Assembly: GCA_029962745.1 (NCBI GenBank)
Contig: CM057155.1
Location: 30,996,896-31,060,895, forward strand
DNA length: 64,000 nucleotides
Source of the DNA: Echinometra lucunter
Lineage: Eukaryota; Echinodermata; Echinoidea; Camarodonta; Echinometridae
Reading direction: 5' to 3'
This document shows positions 14,201-23,700 of this stretch, piece by piece (within the stretch, counting starts at the first letter, position 1; each line of letters opens with the position of its first letter). A program made the position numbers and the translations under genes. Below the pieces are notes generated by a model that was given only the letters and a program-made list of their open reading frames with translations, searched no databases and was not told where the DNA came from.

Positions 14201-15449
14201 ACTCCTGCCAAATTATTTTGCTCAAAACTTTTTTGTTAAAAAGTTATGCTATTTTGTATTAGGTGGGGGGGGGAGTTACTTTTTTGTTGTGTTTAGTAAC
14301 TGAATACTGTCAATCTTTTTTTTTGCATTATCAGTATATGTTCAGGTCTGGTTGCGGCAATAGTCAGTACTCCAGCAGATGTAGTCAAGACACGAATAAT
14401 GAACCAGGGTTATGATGCAACAGGGCGCCCTCTCTTGTACAAGTCATCTGCAGATTGTTTGTTGAAGTCTGTCAAGCAGGAAGGCTTCTGGTCTCTCTAT
14501 AAAGGCTTCCTTCCCATCTGGGCAAGAATGGTGTGCATTCTCTTCTTTGTTGTTCAGAGTACAGAGTATTTGTATTTTATTCTAATATGTAAAAAAAAAA
14601 AAAACACTTGGAATTCCCCTTTTCTTTCTGTACAGTCGAGACTCGATATAAAGAGATCTGATATAACAATATTCTTGATATAACAAGGTAATATTCCAGT
14701 CCCAGCTCTTTATATTCTATTGTTTTTTTATCCTGATAAACAGGATTCCTGCTATAACAAAGTAATTTTGATGGTCCCAAGGACCTCGTTATACTGAGTT
14801 TCCACTGTATTTATTTTCTTTCTCTCCTCCTACTGCATTCATTGTTGTTCGAGATATTGTCACAATTAATAATTGACCTTTATCTCTAGTTGTCTCAGGG
14901 GGTTTTTTTTGTATTGTTCATCCTTCATTGTTCCTATCTTCTATTTGTCTCTCTCTTTTGTTGTTTGGAAATATTATTTGTTTATACATCTAGTGTATCC
15001 AATACACTGGCTACATTCTCGTGTTCTTTTTTCTCCATCTCTCCCATTACTACATTCTCATGGCTTAATATCTTTCTCTCTCTTCCCCCCCCCCCCCCAG
15101 TCTAATCTCTCCCTCACTGTTTCTTTTTTGTCTCTCTTGGTCAATGTATCTCTTTCAGTCTCTTAGATTTCTTCTTGTGTTATTATTTTTCTCCCTCTCT
15201 TTCTCATTTTTCTTTCTTGCCCTTTTCTTTGTCTCTGTCTCACATCCTCTCTCGCTCTCTCTCTTCCATTTAATCTTTCTTCATGCTTTGCTAGATTCTC
15301 ACTTCCTAACAAGGTAATCCTATAAGTTCCAATAATGATGCACCTTTCTCTCTCTCTTCATCTGTATCTGGACACAGGCTCCATGGTCGCTAACTTTCTG
15401 GATATCTTATGAGGAGATCAGAAGACTTTCAGGAACACAGAGCTTCTAG
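3294..15449 (+). CDS. SLC25A27: Mitochondrial carrier, UCP4-like (SLC25A27), nine exons
   Basis: Coding exons are 3294-3363, 6036-6161, 8133-8195, 8846-8930, 9814-9936, 11479-11591, 13103-13187, 14335-14530 and 15378-15449. All introns are GT-AG, phases agree, and the sum is 933 nt (310 aa plus stop). The three carrier signatures PxDxx(K/R) are PLDITK (27-32), PTDLVK (134-139) and PADVVK (235-240). Blocks such as [43 protein letters not shown] and SLYKGFLP match vertebrate UCP4 closely, and the length is near the family's ~320 aa. The product is expected to be a six-helix inner-membrane mitochondrial transporter; UCP4 substrates are not settled in the literature. The ATG at 3294 is first in frame after an in-frame TGA at 3231. 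Introns carry many inverted-repeat elements, and the terminal exon has been tandemly repeated. Confidence 0.95.
3779..4212. repeat. Interspersed repeat, copy 1 (pair at 61167)
   Basis: This non-coding block shares an ordered series of segments with 61167-61616, including GATGTCGTAT, TACAAAACAGAGATCCAT, TCATTTGATATCA, TCTAGACCCTTGTCGG and TTTCTAGTTTTTGAGATAT. Both copies have the same orientation. No open frame or inverted ends are obvious, so its class is unknown. It lies in intron 1 of the UCP4-like gene. Confidence 0.75.
5222..5330. repeat. Short interspersed repeat with ATAGATGGCGCTTC
   Basis: The block TTAAAGTTGC...ATAGATGGCGCTTC...GCAGCGCCATGA is matched at about 17536-17620. The inner GATGGCGC and GCGCCAT segments are inverted relative to each other, so a hairpin is possible. 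It lies directly before the TTAA element at 5333. Confidence 0.55.
5333..5826. mobile_element. TTAA-flanked MITE, family C, copy 1
   Basis: The ~494 bp element starts TTAAAGGCATTGGCTAAC and ends GTTAACCAATGTCTTTAA, an inverted pair that includes the TTAA target. A second copy lies at 47435-47935 with the same ends and interior. It has no transposase frame, so it is non-autonomous. TTAA targets are used by piggyBac and Kolobok elements. An AAAGG start is closer to Kolobok, but that is uncertain. Confidence 0.8.
6180..6622. mobile_element. MITE with inverted ends in intron 2 of the UCP4-like gene
   Basis: The left end has GGCCAATATTCAATTCAATA and the right end has TATTGAATTGAATACCGG, which pair as inverted repeats. 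The interior repeats ACTTAG/CTAAGT motifs many times on both strands. No coding frame is present. Confidence 0.7.
8564..8820 (+). mobile_element. HINE (non-autonomous Helentron-like), copy 1
   Basis: It starts TATGCCTCCGCC. The inverse, GGCGGAGGCATA, lies just inside the right end. This is followed by the perfect palindrome ACCACGCGTGGT and the terminus ATTCATCTAG. The element is flanked by T on both sides. An asymmetric inverted repeat, a subterminal 3' hairpin, a CTAG end and T-T insertion together define Helentron-type elements. The interior has GTCCGTCC repeats and AGGTCA motifs. Related copies are at 16170-16779 and 46090-46554. Confidence 0.75.
9274..9557. mobile_element. Foldback MITE with ~105 bp arms in UCP4 intron 4
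   Basis: The left arm (about 9274-9384) contains CTATGAACATGGCGGACAAA and CAATGGTTCTGGTAGTCAAA. The right arm (about 9446-9557) is its near-exact reverse complement. The loop is about 60 bp. If transcribed with the UCP4-like pre-mRNA it would fold into a long hairpin. No frame is present. Confidence 0.85.
9594..9740. mobile_element. Short MITE with 30 bp inverted ends, family D copy 1
   Basis: The ends are GGGCCCCATTTCATAAAAC and GTTTTATGAAACAGGGCC, extended inward by TTATCAGTAA and its inverse. The core AACTGTTATAAGCTACTGAAA and CTGATTGGCTG is shared with the element at 53956-54080, which marks one family. Confidence 0.8.
11022..11260. repeat. (ATC)n microsatellite, ~240 bp
   Basis: Nearly pure ATC/ACC triplets fill this stretch of intron 5 of the UCP4-like gene. 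Open frames of poly-His, poly-Met or poly-Asp appear on both strands simply because the repeat has no stop codon. It is not a gene. Confidence 0.95.
11350..11452 (+). mobile_element. SINE tail fragment (matches 33345-33445)
   Basis: The segments CATGCTAAAGC, GCCAGGAGTGTCA, TTCTGACAGAC and GAGTGCTA...ACTATTATTAT also occur in order in the tRNA-derived SINE at 33160-33450. This copy lacks the promoter head, so it is 5'-truncated. Confidence 0.7.
11688..12103. mobile_element. TTAA-flanked MITE, family A, copy 1
   Basis: The ~416 bp element lies between TTAA targets and has inverted ends CCCATTCGTGACAG / CTGTCACGAATGGG. Full-length relatives are at 18018-18433, 25553-25969 and 32270-32681. The CCC start plus a TTAA target fits a non-autonomous piggyBac element. 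A ~90-codon frame on the minus strand recurs in other copies but differs in start and frame integrity, so I treat it as chance. It is inserted in intron 6 of the UCP4-like gene. Confidence 0.9.
12573..12722. mobile_element. Tc1/mariner-type MITE, family E, copy 1
   Basis: The ends TACAGTGGAAACTCGGTA and TACTGAGTTTCCACTGTA are inverted and carry TA at both sides, the Tc1/mariner target. Interior motifs GAGATCTGATATAACA and GATGGTCCCAAGGACCT recur in the copy at 14631-14809. It is about 150 bp and has no coding capacity. Confidence 0.85.
13517..14295. mobile_element. Foldback element with ~210 bp arms in UCP4 intron 7
   Basis: The left arm begins TAAACACAACAATAAAAGTA and the right arm ends in the inverse. 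Matching inner blocks include AGCATAACTTTTTAACGAAG, GGAGTGTTCCTAC and GTCACTTTTCAAAAGTCACA, each mirrored in the right arm. The central ~350 bp is unique and has no convincing frame. The long arms resemble foldback or long-TIR non-autonomous DNA elements. Confidence 0.85.
14631..14809. mobile_element. Tc1/mariner-type MITE, family E, copy 2
   Basis: It shares TACAGT...ACTC ends, the GAGATCTGATATAACA interior and the GATGGTCCCAAGGACCT block with 12573-12722, and is flanked by TA. It is ~30 bp longer because of an added ATTCTTGATATAACAAG unit. It lies in the last intron of the UCP4-like gene, ahead of a CT-rich stretch at about 14816-15350. Confidence 0.85.
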
Positions 15450-15642
15450 CCAATGGGTGAGAGGCTTCTGCCTCAAGAGACAGTCGTATGAGGAGATCAG
15501 ATGACTGTCAGGAACACAGAGCTTCTAGCCGATGGTGAGAGGCTTCTGCCTCAAGAGACAGTCCTGTGAGGAGATCAGAAGACTGTCAGGAACACAGAGC
15601 TTCTAGCCAATGGGTGAGAGGCTTCTGCCTCAAGAGGCAGTT
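15408..15642 (+). repeat. Three tandem ~78 bp copies spanning the UCP4 stop codon
   Basis: Units start at 15408, 15487 and 15565. Each carries GAGGAGATCAGA, GACT(T/G)TCAGGAACACAG, AGCTTCTAG and GAGAGGCTTCTGCCTCAAGA. The first unit includes the real end of the coding sequence and its TAG. The later two are non-coding copies of the same stretch, placed in the 3' UTR. Copies differ by only a few bases, so the expansion is recent. Confidence 0.9.
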
Positions 15643-16169
15643 TCAGGGACTTGATATTGTAGTACCATGTGCCATCTGTGCCAAAGAGTTTAAGTTGTAG
15701 CATTGTTTCTTTTTCTTCAGATAGAATGGAGAGAAGCGACATTTCATTGGTGCAGCTGCAATATATTTCAGATTGATTTTACAATGTATGTGCATGAGGA
15801 TGTTTTTAAGAGTAATATACAGTGATTTTGATATTTGCTACAGCCGGTGAGATTTAGTGTGGACTTTGTCGCTATTTGGTTTGAAGTTAGGTTTTGTATC
15901 GGGGTAAGGCATTATGTTGGGAGGGGGGTAAGTTTTTGATTGATATGAAAATCTAGCTATAGAGCTATTGTCTTTGGAGCATATGTCATTCAATCACTTG
16001 TATTATGGGGCATGAATCTGTCATTGTAATGACTGTAGTGCATTTTGAATGTATTCGCGCGCCTGATATTGTTTCTGTGAAACCAGGATACTGGAGCCAA
16101 ATACATGTAAATGAGCACCATTTTCAACTCGGCATTGGCGCAAGCAGCAACTACACATTATATGATTTA

Positions 16170-16779
16170 TTATGCCTCTACCCACCGAAGGTGGTTGCCA
16201 GAGGCATTATGTTTTCGGGTTGTCCGTCCGTCGGTCCGTCCCGTTTTCGTTCTCGCAATAACTTAAGAACCGTTTGACGGATCAAATTCAAACTTGGCTC
16301 ATGTATGCACATGGGAGGGACAATGATCTGAGTAGATTTTTGGGTCTCAAGGTCAAAGGTCAAAGGTCACAGAGGTTATTATATACATGAAAATTGCTGG
16401 TTCTTGCGATAACTCAACAACCATTTGACGGATCAACTTCAAACTAGACTTGTGTATGCATATGGGAGGGACAATGATCTTATTGTGTTTTGGGGTCTCA
16501 AGGTCAAAGGTCAAAGGTCATAGAGGTCATTATATACATGAAAATTGCTGGTTCTTGCGATAACTCTATGACGGTTCAACTTCAAACTTGGCTCATGAAT
16601 GCATATGGGAGGGACAATGGTCTGATTAGATTTTGGGCACAAGGTCAAAGGCCAACGTCAAAGATGTCATTGTATGCATGAAAATAAAAAAAAATCAACA
16701 TGAATGTGCCATATATTTCCGATCTGGCAATGGCGGAGGCATAAATTTTGACCGCGCATGGTTGAGGATTCATCTAGTT
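16170..16779 (+). mobile_element. HINE (Helentron-like), copy 2, with internal tandem units and AGGTCA arrays
   Basis: It starts TATGCCTC and ends with GGCGGAGGCATAAA, the near-palindrome ACCGCGCATGGT and ATTCATCTAG, with T on each flank. It is longer than copy 1 because a unit of about 145 bp (AACTCAACAACCATTTGACGG ... AGGTCA array ... GAAAATTGCTGGTTCTTGCG) is repeated. AGGTCA occurs three times in a row with 1 nt spacing at 16350-16369 and again at 16501-16520, plus one more at 16524. Central tandem repeats are typical of HINE/DINE-1 elements. Confidence 0.8.
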
Positions 16780-18017
16780 GAAATAATGCTGACATAGTTA
16801 GTTGGGTCTAGGCAGCTCTTTTTAATTTGGTTGAATAAAAAAACTAAATGTGCATTATGTGTTTGATTCACTAAAAATGCACCATTTTTCCTTTTTTTTT
16901 TTCTCAATCAGTCGAGTTTAGGTCATGCATACCGATAGATCTCGTTTAAATCAGAATGCATGAGAATGAAATCATGTGATTTCTATTTCTATTTACGTAA
17001 AGGTATGGTTGTGCAATTTGATACTCAGTTGTACTTGTTTAAATCAATGCAAGCACAAACTTCTTGTACTTTTGTGTGTGTGTGTGTGTGTGTGTTTACA
17101 GTGTTCGCATTTTTTTTTTTCTCTCTCTTTGCATGTTTGGTCATCCCATATTTGTAAGTAAACATCATGCATCATTGCAATATGACAATCATCTATTTTG
17201 AACAGTCATGAGTTTCAGTTGTAGAACACATACCATTATACAAAGTGCTGGTAACATTAATATCTGCTGCTACATTACAAGGAGCCAAGGGCACCAAACT
17301 CATTAAACCTTACAAGGTATTCATGTACAGTCATACTTTGTCAAATTATTTAGCAGTCTCTATTGTGACCTTCTAGTCTGGGAGGGGGAGGGGGGGGGGG
17401 GCATTCTTTTGTTAGATTACATGTAGTACCGAACTGTGCATGATTTGCATGAAAACAAATTAGAGAACAACAGAAAGAGAAGTATTGCCCTTTTCCTTAA
17501 TTGACTGAAATAATATGTATAGTAATGTGAGACTTTAAAGTTGCTCGGACTTAATTTATAGATGGCGCTTCAGGCAATGTTTGCGAAAATCACACAGGGC
17601 AGTGCCATGATTGACAGGTTGAATGTTTGTAGGAATGAGTCTAGTTGCGAATATACGAAAAGATGCCGAAGTACATGTAGCCATCCCCCTCCACCGAACT
17701 TACATTCATATCGCGTATTGCACACACGCGAGGGGGGCGAGCCTACTGCAAAAAAAATTTGCAGAGACTCACAAAATGTCATGGTGATTTCCACAAGCGT
17801 TGCATGAAGTGTAAAATTTAATTTTCTTTCTTTCCATGGAACACATCTCTTGTGTGTAGCTCACAGTCAAATTGCACAAATGATTGTAAGCTGCAGTTGA
17901 ATTATATTTCCATCCATTTTCATGTGCAGAATCTCCATCCTGCACTTAATTATGTACAGTAAAAGCCTCTATTGACAAATGTGTGGTGTACAGTCCGTGA
18001 TATTTAAATTGTTAGCT

Positions 18018-18433
18018 TTAACCCATTCGTGACAGAGGTCCACATTTTGTGGTTTGGCCTAATATCTTTTGATGCAAAGCCCTATAAATCATACCAAATA
18101 CATGAGCAGAAAGAGCAAAAATTCTACACAAACTGTGCCCATTTTGGTTGCATTCACTATTTGTTGCTTGATGCCGAAAATTTTTTAAAGGAAAATAAGC
18201 ATTAAAATCCTTAAATTGGCAATGTGATAGAAGGTTTAAAATCACTGTTTTCCCCTGCAAATTGGCAACTTTTTGACTTCTCATCATAATTTCCGTCAAA
18301 TTATATTCATTTCAGATACATGACATTTTATAAGAAAAATGTAGCAATAAGATAAGAATGTTGGTGTTGCCAATTTGAAGAATAACAGCTGATCAAATTA
18401 GGCTTTAAATAATTCCTGTCACAAATGGGTTAA
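18018..18433. mobile_element. TTAA-flanked MITE, family A, copy 2
   Basis: It has the same CCCATTCGTGACAG left end as copy 1. The right end is CTGTCACAAATGGG, with one mismatch in the inverted repeat. It is flanked by TTAA and is ~416 bp with the same orientation as copy 1. Confidence 0.9.
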
Positions 18434-19159
18434 TTGAGAAAACATTGTAAAGCTTGACCAAAGGTCTTCCGTAATGTAAGAGATGTCTTATATATATTTT
18501 TTTTTTCTTCCATCTGAACCCACCATCATTCTTGCAGGAAATTTCATTTTTGTGGAGTAGGTGGAATAGATTGCACATGAAAATGAAAGCAAGTGTCAAA
18601 TTGACGTTTTCAAATTATGCATAGTAAGTTGTCTACCATGGAGTTAAGCACAAGGAAAATTGTGCCGAACTGTTATAAAGCTTCTGCTACATCTTCACAG
18701 ATGGACTTTGTAACTGTCAAGGATGACAGCAAATTTTATGAAGTTTTTGAAACATTTTCAAGGTAATTCGATGTTATTGCTAGATGATTTTAATGAATGA
18801 CGGAGCATGTGTGTGATAAATCTTTATGCAGCTCAACTGGTCAAAAATAGTCTATTCAATTATTACAAAGTGTATTGTTACCATATGTCTTATATTACGT
18901 GAATATGATAATAAAGAGTCTATACAGAAGTTCTGAAATATTGACTATTTTTGTATTTGTAAAGTTTCTGCTTCAGTGTACATGGACAAATGAAATTACA
19001 TGAATCAAAAATATATACCATGCAGAAATATCAAGTGGGCCTCTGTCCATTACTAGCAGTGTCTTTCACATATAATACAATTGGATCTATCCAACTGTTA
19101 TGGGTCTTGTCCTTCATTAACAAAATAAAAACAAATATTGAAAAATACCTCAACATCAA

Positions 19160-19404
19160 GGGTTTAGTGCAACAAAGGGCTACCTGCATTTTTGAGATGA
19201 GATTTTGATATCAAAATAATCAATAAGAGACCAGGAACCCATTGGTAATAATGGTTTCTGCAGCAAATATTGCTAAAGCTGGGCATCACCCAAAAAAGAT
19301 ATGGCTATCTGCTTGAAACTGCAGTGTGTCAGTGCAACAAATCGTTATTTCAAGATTTATCAAAATTGCCAAAAATGCATAGAGCCCTTTGTTGCACTAG
19401 ACCC
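19160..19404. mobile_element. Small element with 22 bp inverted ends
   Basis: The end GGGTTTAGTGCAACAAAGGG pairs with CCCTTTGTTGCACTAGACCC, with one mismatch. Direct copies of a ~70 bp segment (TTATGGGTCTTGTCCTTCAT ... AATACCTCAA) flank it at about 19080-19150 and 19426-19497. The inverted-repeat unit may therefore sit inside a larger duplicated block. Confidence 0.6.
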
Positions 19405-20074
19405 TCGATATACATATACTAGAATTGGATCCATCCAATTTTTATGGGTCTTGTCCTTCATTAACAAAATAAACATTAAAAAATACCTCAATGTTATTAC
19501 AATATACTAGCCTATCCTCTGCACATCACACATCTGAGTAGGGCAATTTTAACACATTATCGCCCCATTTGGACCATTAACATTATTGACTGGTCAGTAA
19601 TTTCTTGTATTGCCCGCTCAGAAAACTCAATGGCAAAATGCAGGTGAATTAGCGGGCAATAAATTTAGAGCCAACATCCGGGTATTTTACGTGCCTTCTT
19701 CGCTTGTTAATAGATGAACACACTTTTCGTACCATTACACGACTAGCGTGACATCACAATCAGATTCCTACAAACTGTTTTCATTCTTTATGGATGTCAA
19801 AATTAACTTCTGCAGTATACAGACATACTAGTTGTGACATCACAATGAACTTTCGTATTATATAGCCTACAGATATATGCGTAATTTGTGCATAGAGGCA
19901 AGTTGCGCACTGCACTACACAAGATATGCGCAGGCATTTTTCAGTCGGAACTTCTTTTCCTTCCTTTATACCTTTTGCTCAATATAGTTTCCTTAATTTG
20001 AAATGCAATTGAATTTTGAGTATATTTTTTACAAATTTTCGAGTTCGCTCTAGATATCTGATTTGGTTAAGAAT

Positions 20075-20211
20075 AGCAATATTGACTGGCCTCCGGGCTG
20101 ACATATATCGCCCTCACAAAATTTGTATTACCCTCATCTACGACTCTGGCGATAAATCAATTTAGTTCGAGCGATATACGTCGTATCGCCCTGTGGCCAG
20201 TCAATATTGCT
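20075..20211. mobile_element. MITE with 17 bp perfect inverted ends
   Basis: AGCAATATTGACTGGCC at the left is perfectly mirrored as GGCCAGTCAATATTGCT at the right, about 137 bp in total. A related partial end (TTGACTGGTCAG) is at about 19575. The interior has ATATCGCC and GGCGATA motifs in both directions. No frame is present. Confidence 0.75.
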
Positions 20212-20485
20212 TTATTATTCCATCATTCCCCACCCCCACCCCCATAAAACATGATTCACTCATGTGATTACAACTTTGGAAACTGGTAACAAAATCTCAA
20301 CCACTGAGGATTGTACATCTTCAAGCCTCCCAACATAGCAAAATATAAGGAACAAGAAAATGTCCAAGACTATCCCAGTCTTCAGTTACATCACAACCAT
20401 GTACATTCTTTCCATACAGAAAGCTACATTCATGCATGTACATTGGCAACATTTCAATGCTGGAAATCAAATTGCCCTTACTGAT

Positions 20486-20491
20486 TTTATT
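20486..20491 (-). terminator. Candidate polyadenylation signal for TBL3
   Basis: The minus strand reads AATAAA here, about 230 bp beyond the TBL3 stop codon. It is the nearest canonical hexamer I noted, but no transcript evidence is available. Confidence 0.35.
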
Positions 20492-20719
20492 TTAGAAATA
20501 ACCGATTGCATGAATTTATGTTCATTCAAGGGAAGACAAGTGAAACATTTTTTCAGTACATGTACAAATTTCACACAATGATTTAGATGTGTACAATAAA
20601 AAAAAAAACTTTTTATATAAACACATGCTTGAGACCTTGTCCCGAGAAATTAGTATTCAACAGGTTAATCGGCTTGTGCACCTACATTGTATGTTAAAGC
20701 TAAATCTAACAAAACAACC

Positions 20720-23700
20720 TTATTTCCTTGACTGTCTTTTTAATTTCTTGATGGAAGGGCTCGGTGTAGATTTCTTGGGTGACTTCCCAGAAGCTTCAAC
20801 AAGTTTGAGAGCTGACTTCTTCCGCTTGGATACTCTTCCTGGTAAAGTCAAGACCTGCAAGGGAAAAAAGGGTAATCAAGATTGAACTTCATACCTCTAT
20901 TAGCAGTTGATATCATTTCCAGTTATTGTTATGGGTACATCAAGGTAACTAGGTAAATCTATTTTCATCATGGTTAGATGAGATACATCATGATTGTTTA
21001 ATAAATGATTCCTTCTGCAACTTATCCAGCTTTTGGTTTCAATGATGAGATCAGATCTTCAAAACTTGATAAATGTGTGAAAATGAAACTACAAATGAGA
21101 ACAAATTTGACTATTAATCAGAAGTCTAAAAGGCATATGTACTTCAAAATGGAACCAGGGAATCCTAGAAACCTACTTACTATGATCTTTACAAAGATTT
21201 ATGGCCTTGAGGTGTTTCTTTGATTGTGATACAGTCTTTTGAGTACATGTACTTGTTTGTCAGTGGAAGCTGTCATTTCGTACCTGCTCAGTGCTGAATT
21301 ATACGGAAGTTAGTGAATTATTCTTAGATTCTCGTTTGGTGTTCGAATGTGTCACATGCTGGTGAGCAATGACAGAAGCTGTTGAAAACATTTCAAGGAA
21401 AAATACAGACTTTGTCGTAATTGTCAATCACACTTTAAAACCACAAAGAATGGCTTCAAAAATCTTCAACTGTGTGATGTGTGTTAATTTGGTGCTTGCT
21501 TCTGTAATGTTTCTTCCCCTAAATGCTCTATCAGTTAGATCAGCATCCGATATGGAATCCAGTAAAGCATCCAACATGAATTATGCCGAATGCCAGTACA
21601 CAAACTCAAAGCATGGACTTCAGGCTAATTGTATGAATCTCCAGCTAAGTGAGGTTCCTTCTGATCTGCCAGAGAATGTGATAACATTAGACTTGTCAAA
21701 AAATAACCTGACAATTCTGCGAAATGAGTCTTTCAACAATGTGCCAAAACTGATTGTCTTGACTGTATCAAAGAATCCTCTTTCTTTCATCGAAAGCAAG
21801 AGCTTCTGGCCACTGCAAAGGCTTCAAACCCTTGTGTTACTTAGCTGCAATCTAAGGTCTATGTCTCCAATGCTTTTCATAAAAAATGTACAACTTACAA
21901 AGCTGCGGTTGGGCTTCAATCAACTGAGTTCTGTTCCGCGTGAAACACTTGCAGTCTTACCAAGACTCTCTGAGATTTACTTACCTGGAAATGAAATACA
22001 GAGCCTTGACTTCAGAGGATGCTCAAGGTGGCCACGTTTGACTGATGTCAACCTTGCTCGGAATGAGGTGGCAGAAATTCACCAGAACAATTTTCTTCCC
22101 CTGAAAAACATTACTATCGATAGTTTTACACTAAACTTGAATAAACTACAGAATTTACCAACACAAGTCTTCTATCATCTGACCTCAGTACAGCATCTCA
22201 GACTTGAAGATAATAACATTGGATCCTTTGACATTAAACCTTTTCTTGGTATGAATTACATCAAGGAACTATCAATACGTGCCTCAAGAATCCATCAACT
22301 TCTTCCACCAGATAATTTGACTAATCCCTACAAGCACTATCCATCTATAATAAGCCTTGACATGAGAGATAATTTAATTGAGGAAGTGCCTGCAGGTTCA
22401 CTTTGGGGTTTTATCAGCCTACAGGTTCTTCAATTGAGTCATAACAAACTTAGAATTATAACAAATCAGTCCTTCTGCCAGCTTTTATCACTCACAGAAC
22501 TTGACATATCATACAATGAAGTTGTGTCTTTACAAACTAAAACATTTGCTTGCTTGTCAAATCTGACAAAACTTGATGCATCAAGAAATTTATTAAATGC
22601 TCTTTTACCCGAATCCTTCAATGGAATGCCATCAATATTGTCAATAGTCCTATCACAAAATGAAATTCAAGAACTCCATAGTGAACACCTCTGGAATCTT
22701 CAGACTCTAGAAGTACTAGATATATCCCATAACTATATAAAAACCGTCCCTCAGAAAAAATTTTCTGGACTCATTAATCTGAGAAACTTGGACTTGTCTC
22801 ACAATCAAATTTCTTATTATAGTGAAAGAGCATTCACAGACCTTGTGAACTTGACAAGACTATTTCTGTCAAATGAGAAGTCAACATACCTGCGCAATAC
22901 CTTCAGGCACCTGCATACACTGCTCTTTCTGGATTTGTCATATAATGAAATTGAAATACCCAAAGATTCTATTGAACAATTTTCAAGTATGAACAGCCTT
23001 CAAGAACTGTGGATAGAGAATGCAAACATGAAAGATACTGACTTATATGATGGCAAGAACAATCAATCACTTTTTACAGGACTCTTTTCATTAAAGGAGC
23101 TACGACTAAAGAAAAATCATCTAGTAAGCATGGACAGCAGAATATTTCACAACCTTTCAAATGTTTTTATTCTTGATATGACCGACTCCAGGATAAAGGT
23201 GCTGAAGCCAGGAGTCTTCAGTCCTCTCTCTTCCCTTTCACATTTGTATCTCAGTGAAAATGAACTGGTGGAAATTGCAGCAGATACATTCCATGGTCTC
23301 ATTCACTTGCACGTGGTGTTTATCCACAACAATGCACTTGGTGTTCTAGATCCAGCAACATTTGCCAAGTGTAATCAATTGACAGAGCTCTACCTATCTG
23401 GAAATAAAATTAGCACCATTAAGCCCGGAACAGTTCTACCGGCAAATAGGTCATTTAGGCTGGATGTTTCCAGAAACCCCTTTGCCTGCACATGCTCTTT
23501 GACATGGTTCAGGCAATGGCTGGATTATGCCAACATTAATTTTACACATGCAGACCAGACATTGTGCTCTGGGACATCTCTGGAAGGACTCACAAGGCAG
23601 CCAATCTTATCTTTTCATCCAGAGGATTACTGTGGTATAAACATGGTTCTCACAGTGGTTCTCTCTTTCACCTTTGTGCTGGTTGTGATGATGGTTATTC

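Larger units (their letters stand above)
15643..20719. other. Intergenic region between the UCP4-like gene and the 3' end of TBL3
   Basis: No conserved protein block was found on either strand. It presumably begins with the UCP4 3' UTR; possible AATAAA signals are at 16834 and 18910, neither clearly preferred. It holds a HINE (16170-16779), a TTAA MITE (18018-18433), a small inverted-repeat element (19160-19404) flanked by direct copies of TTATGGGTCTTGTCCTTCAT, and another MITE (20075-20211). Confidence 0.7.
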
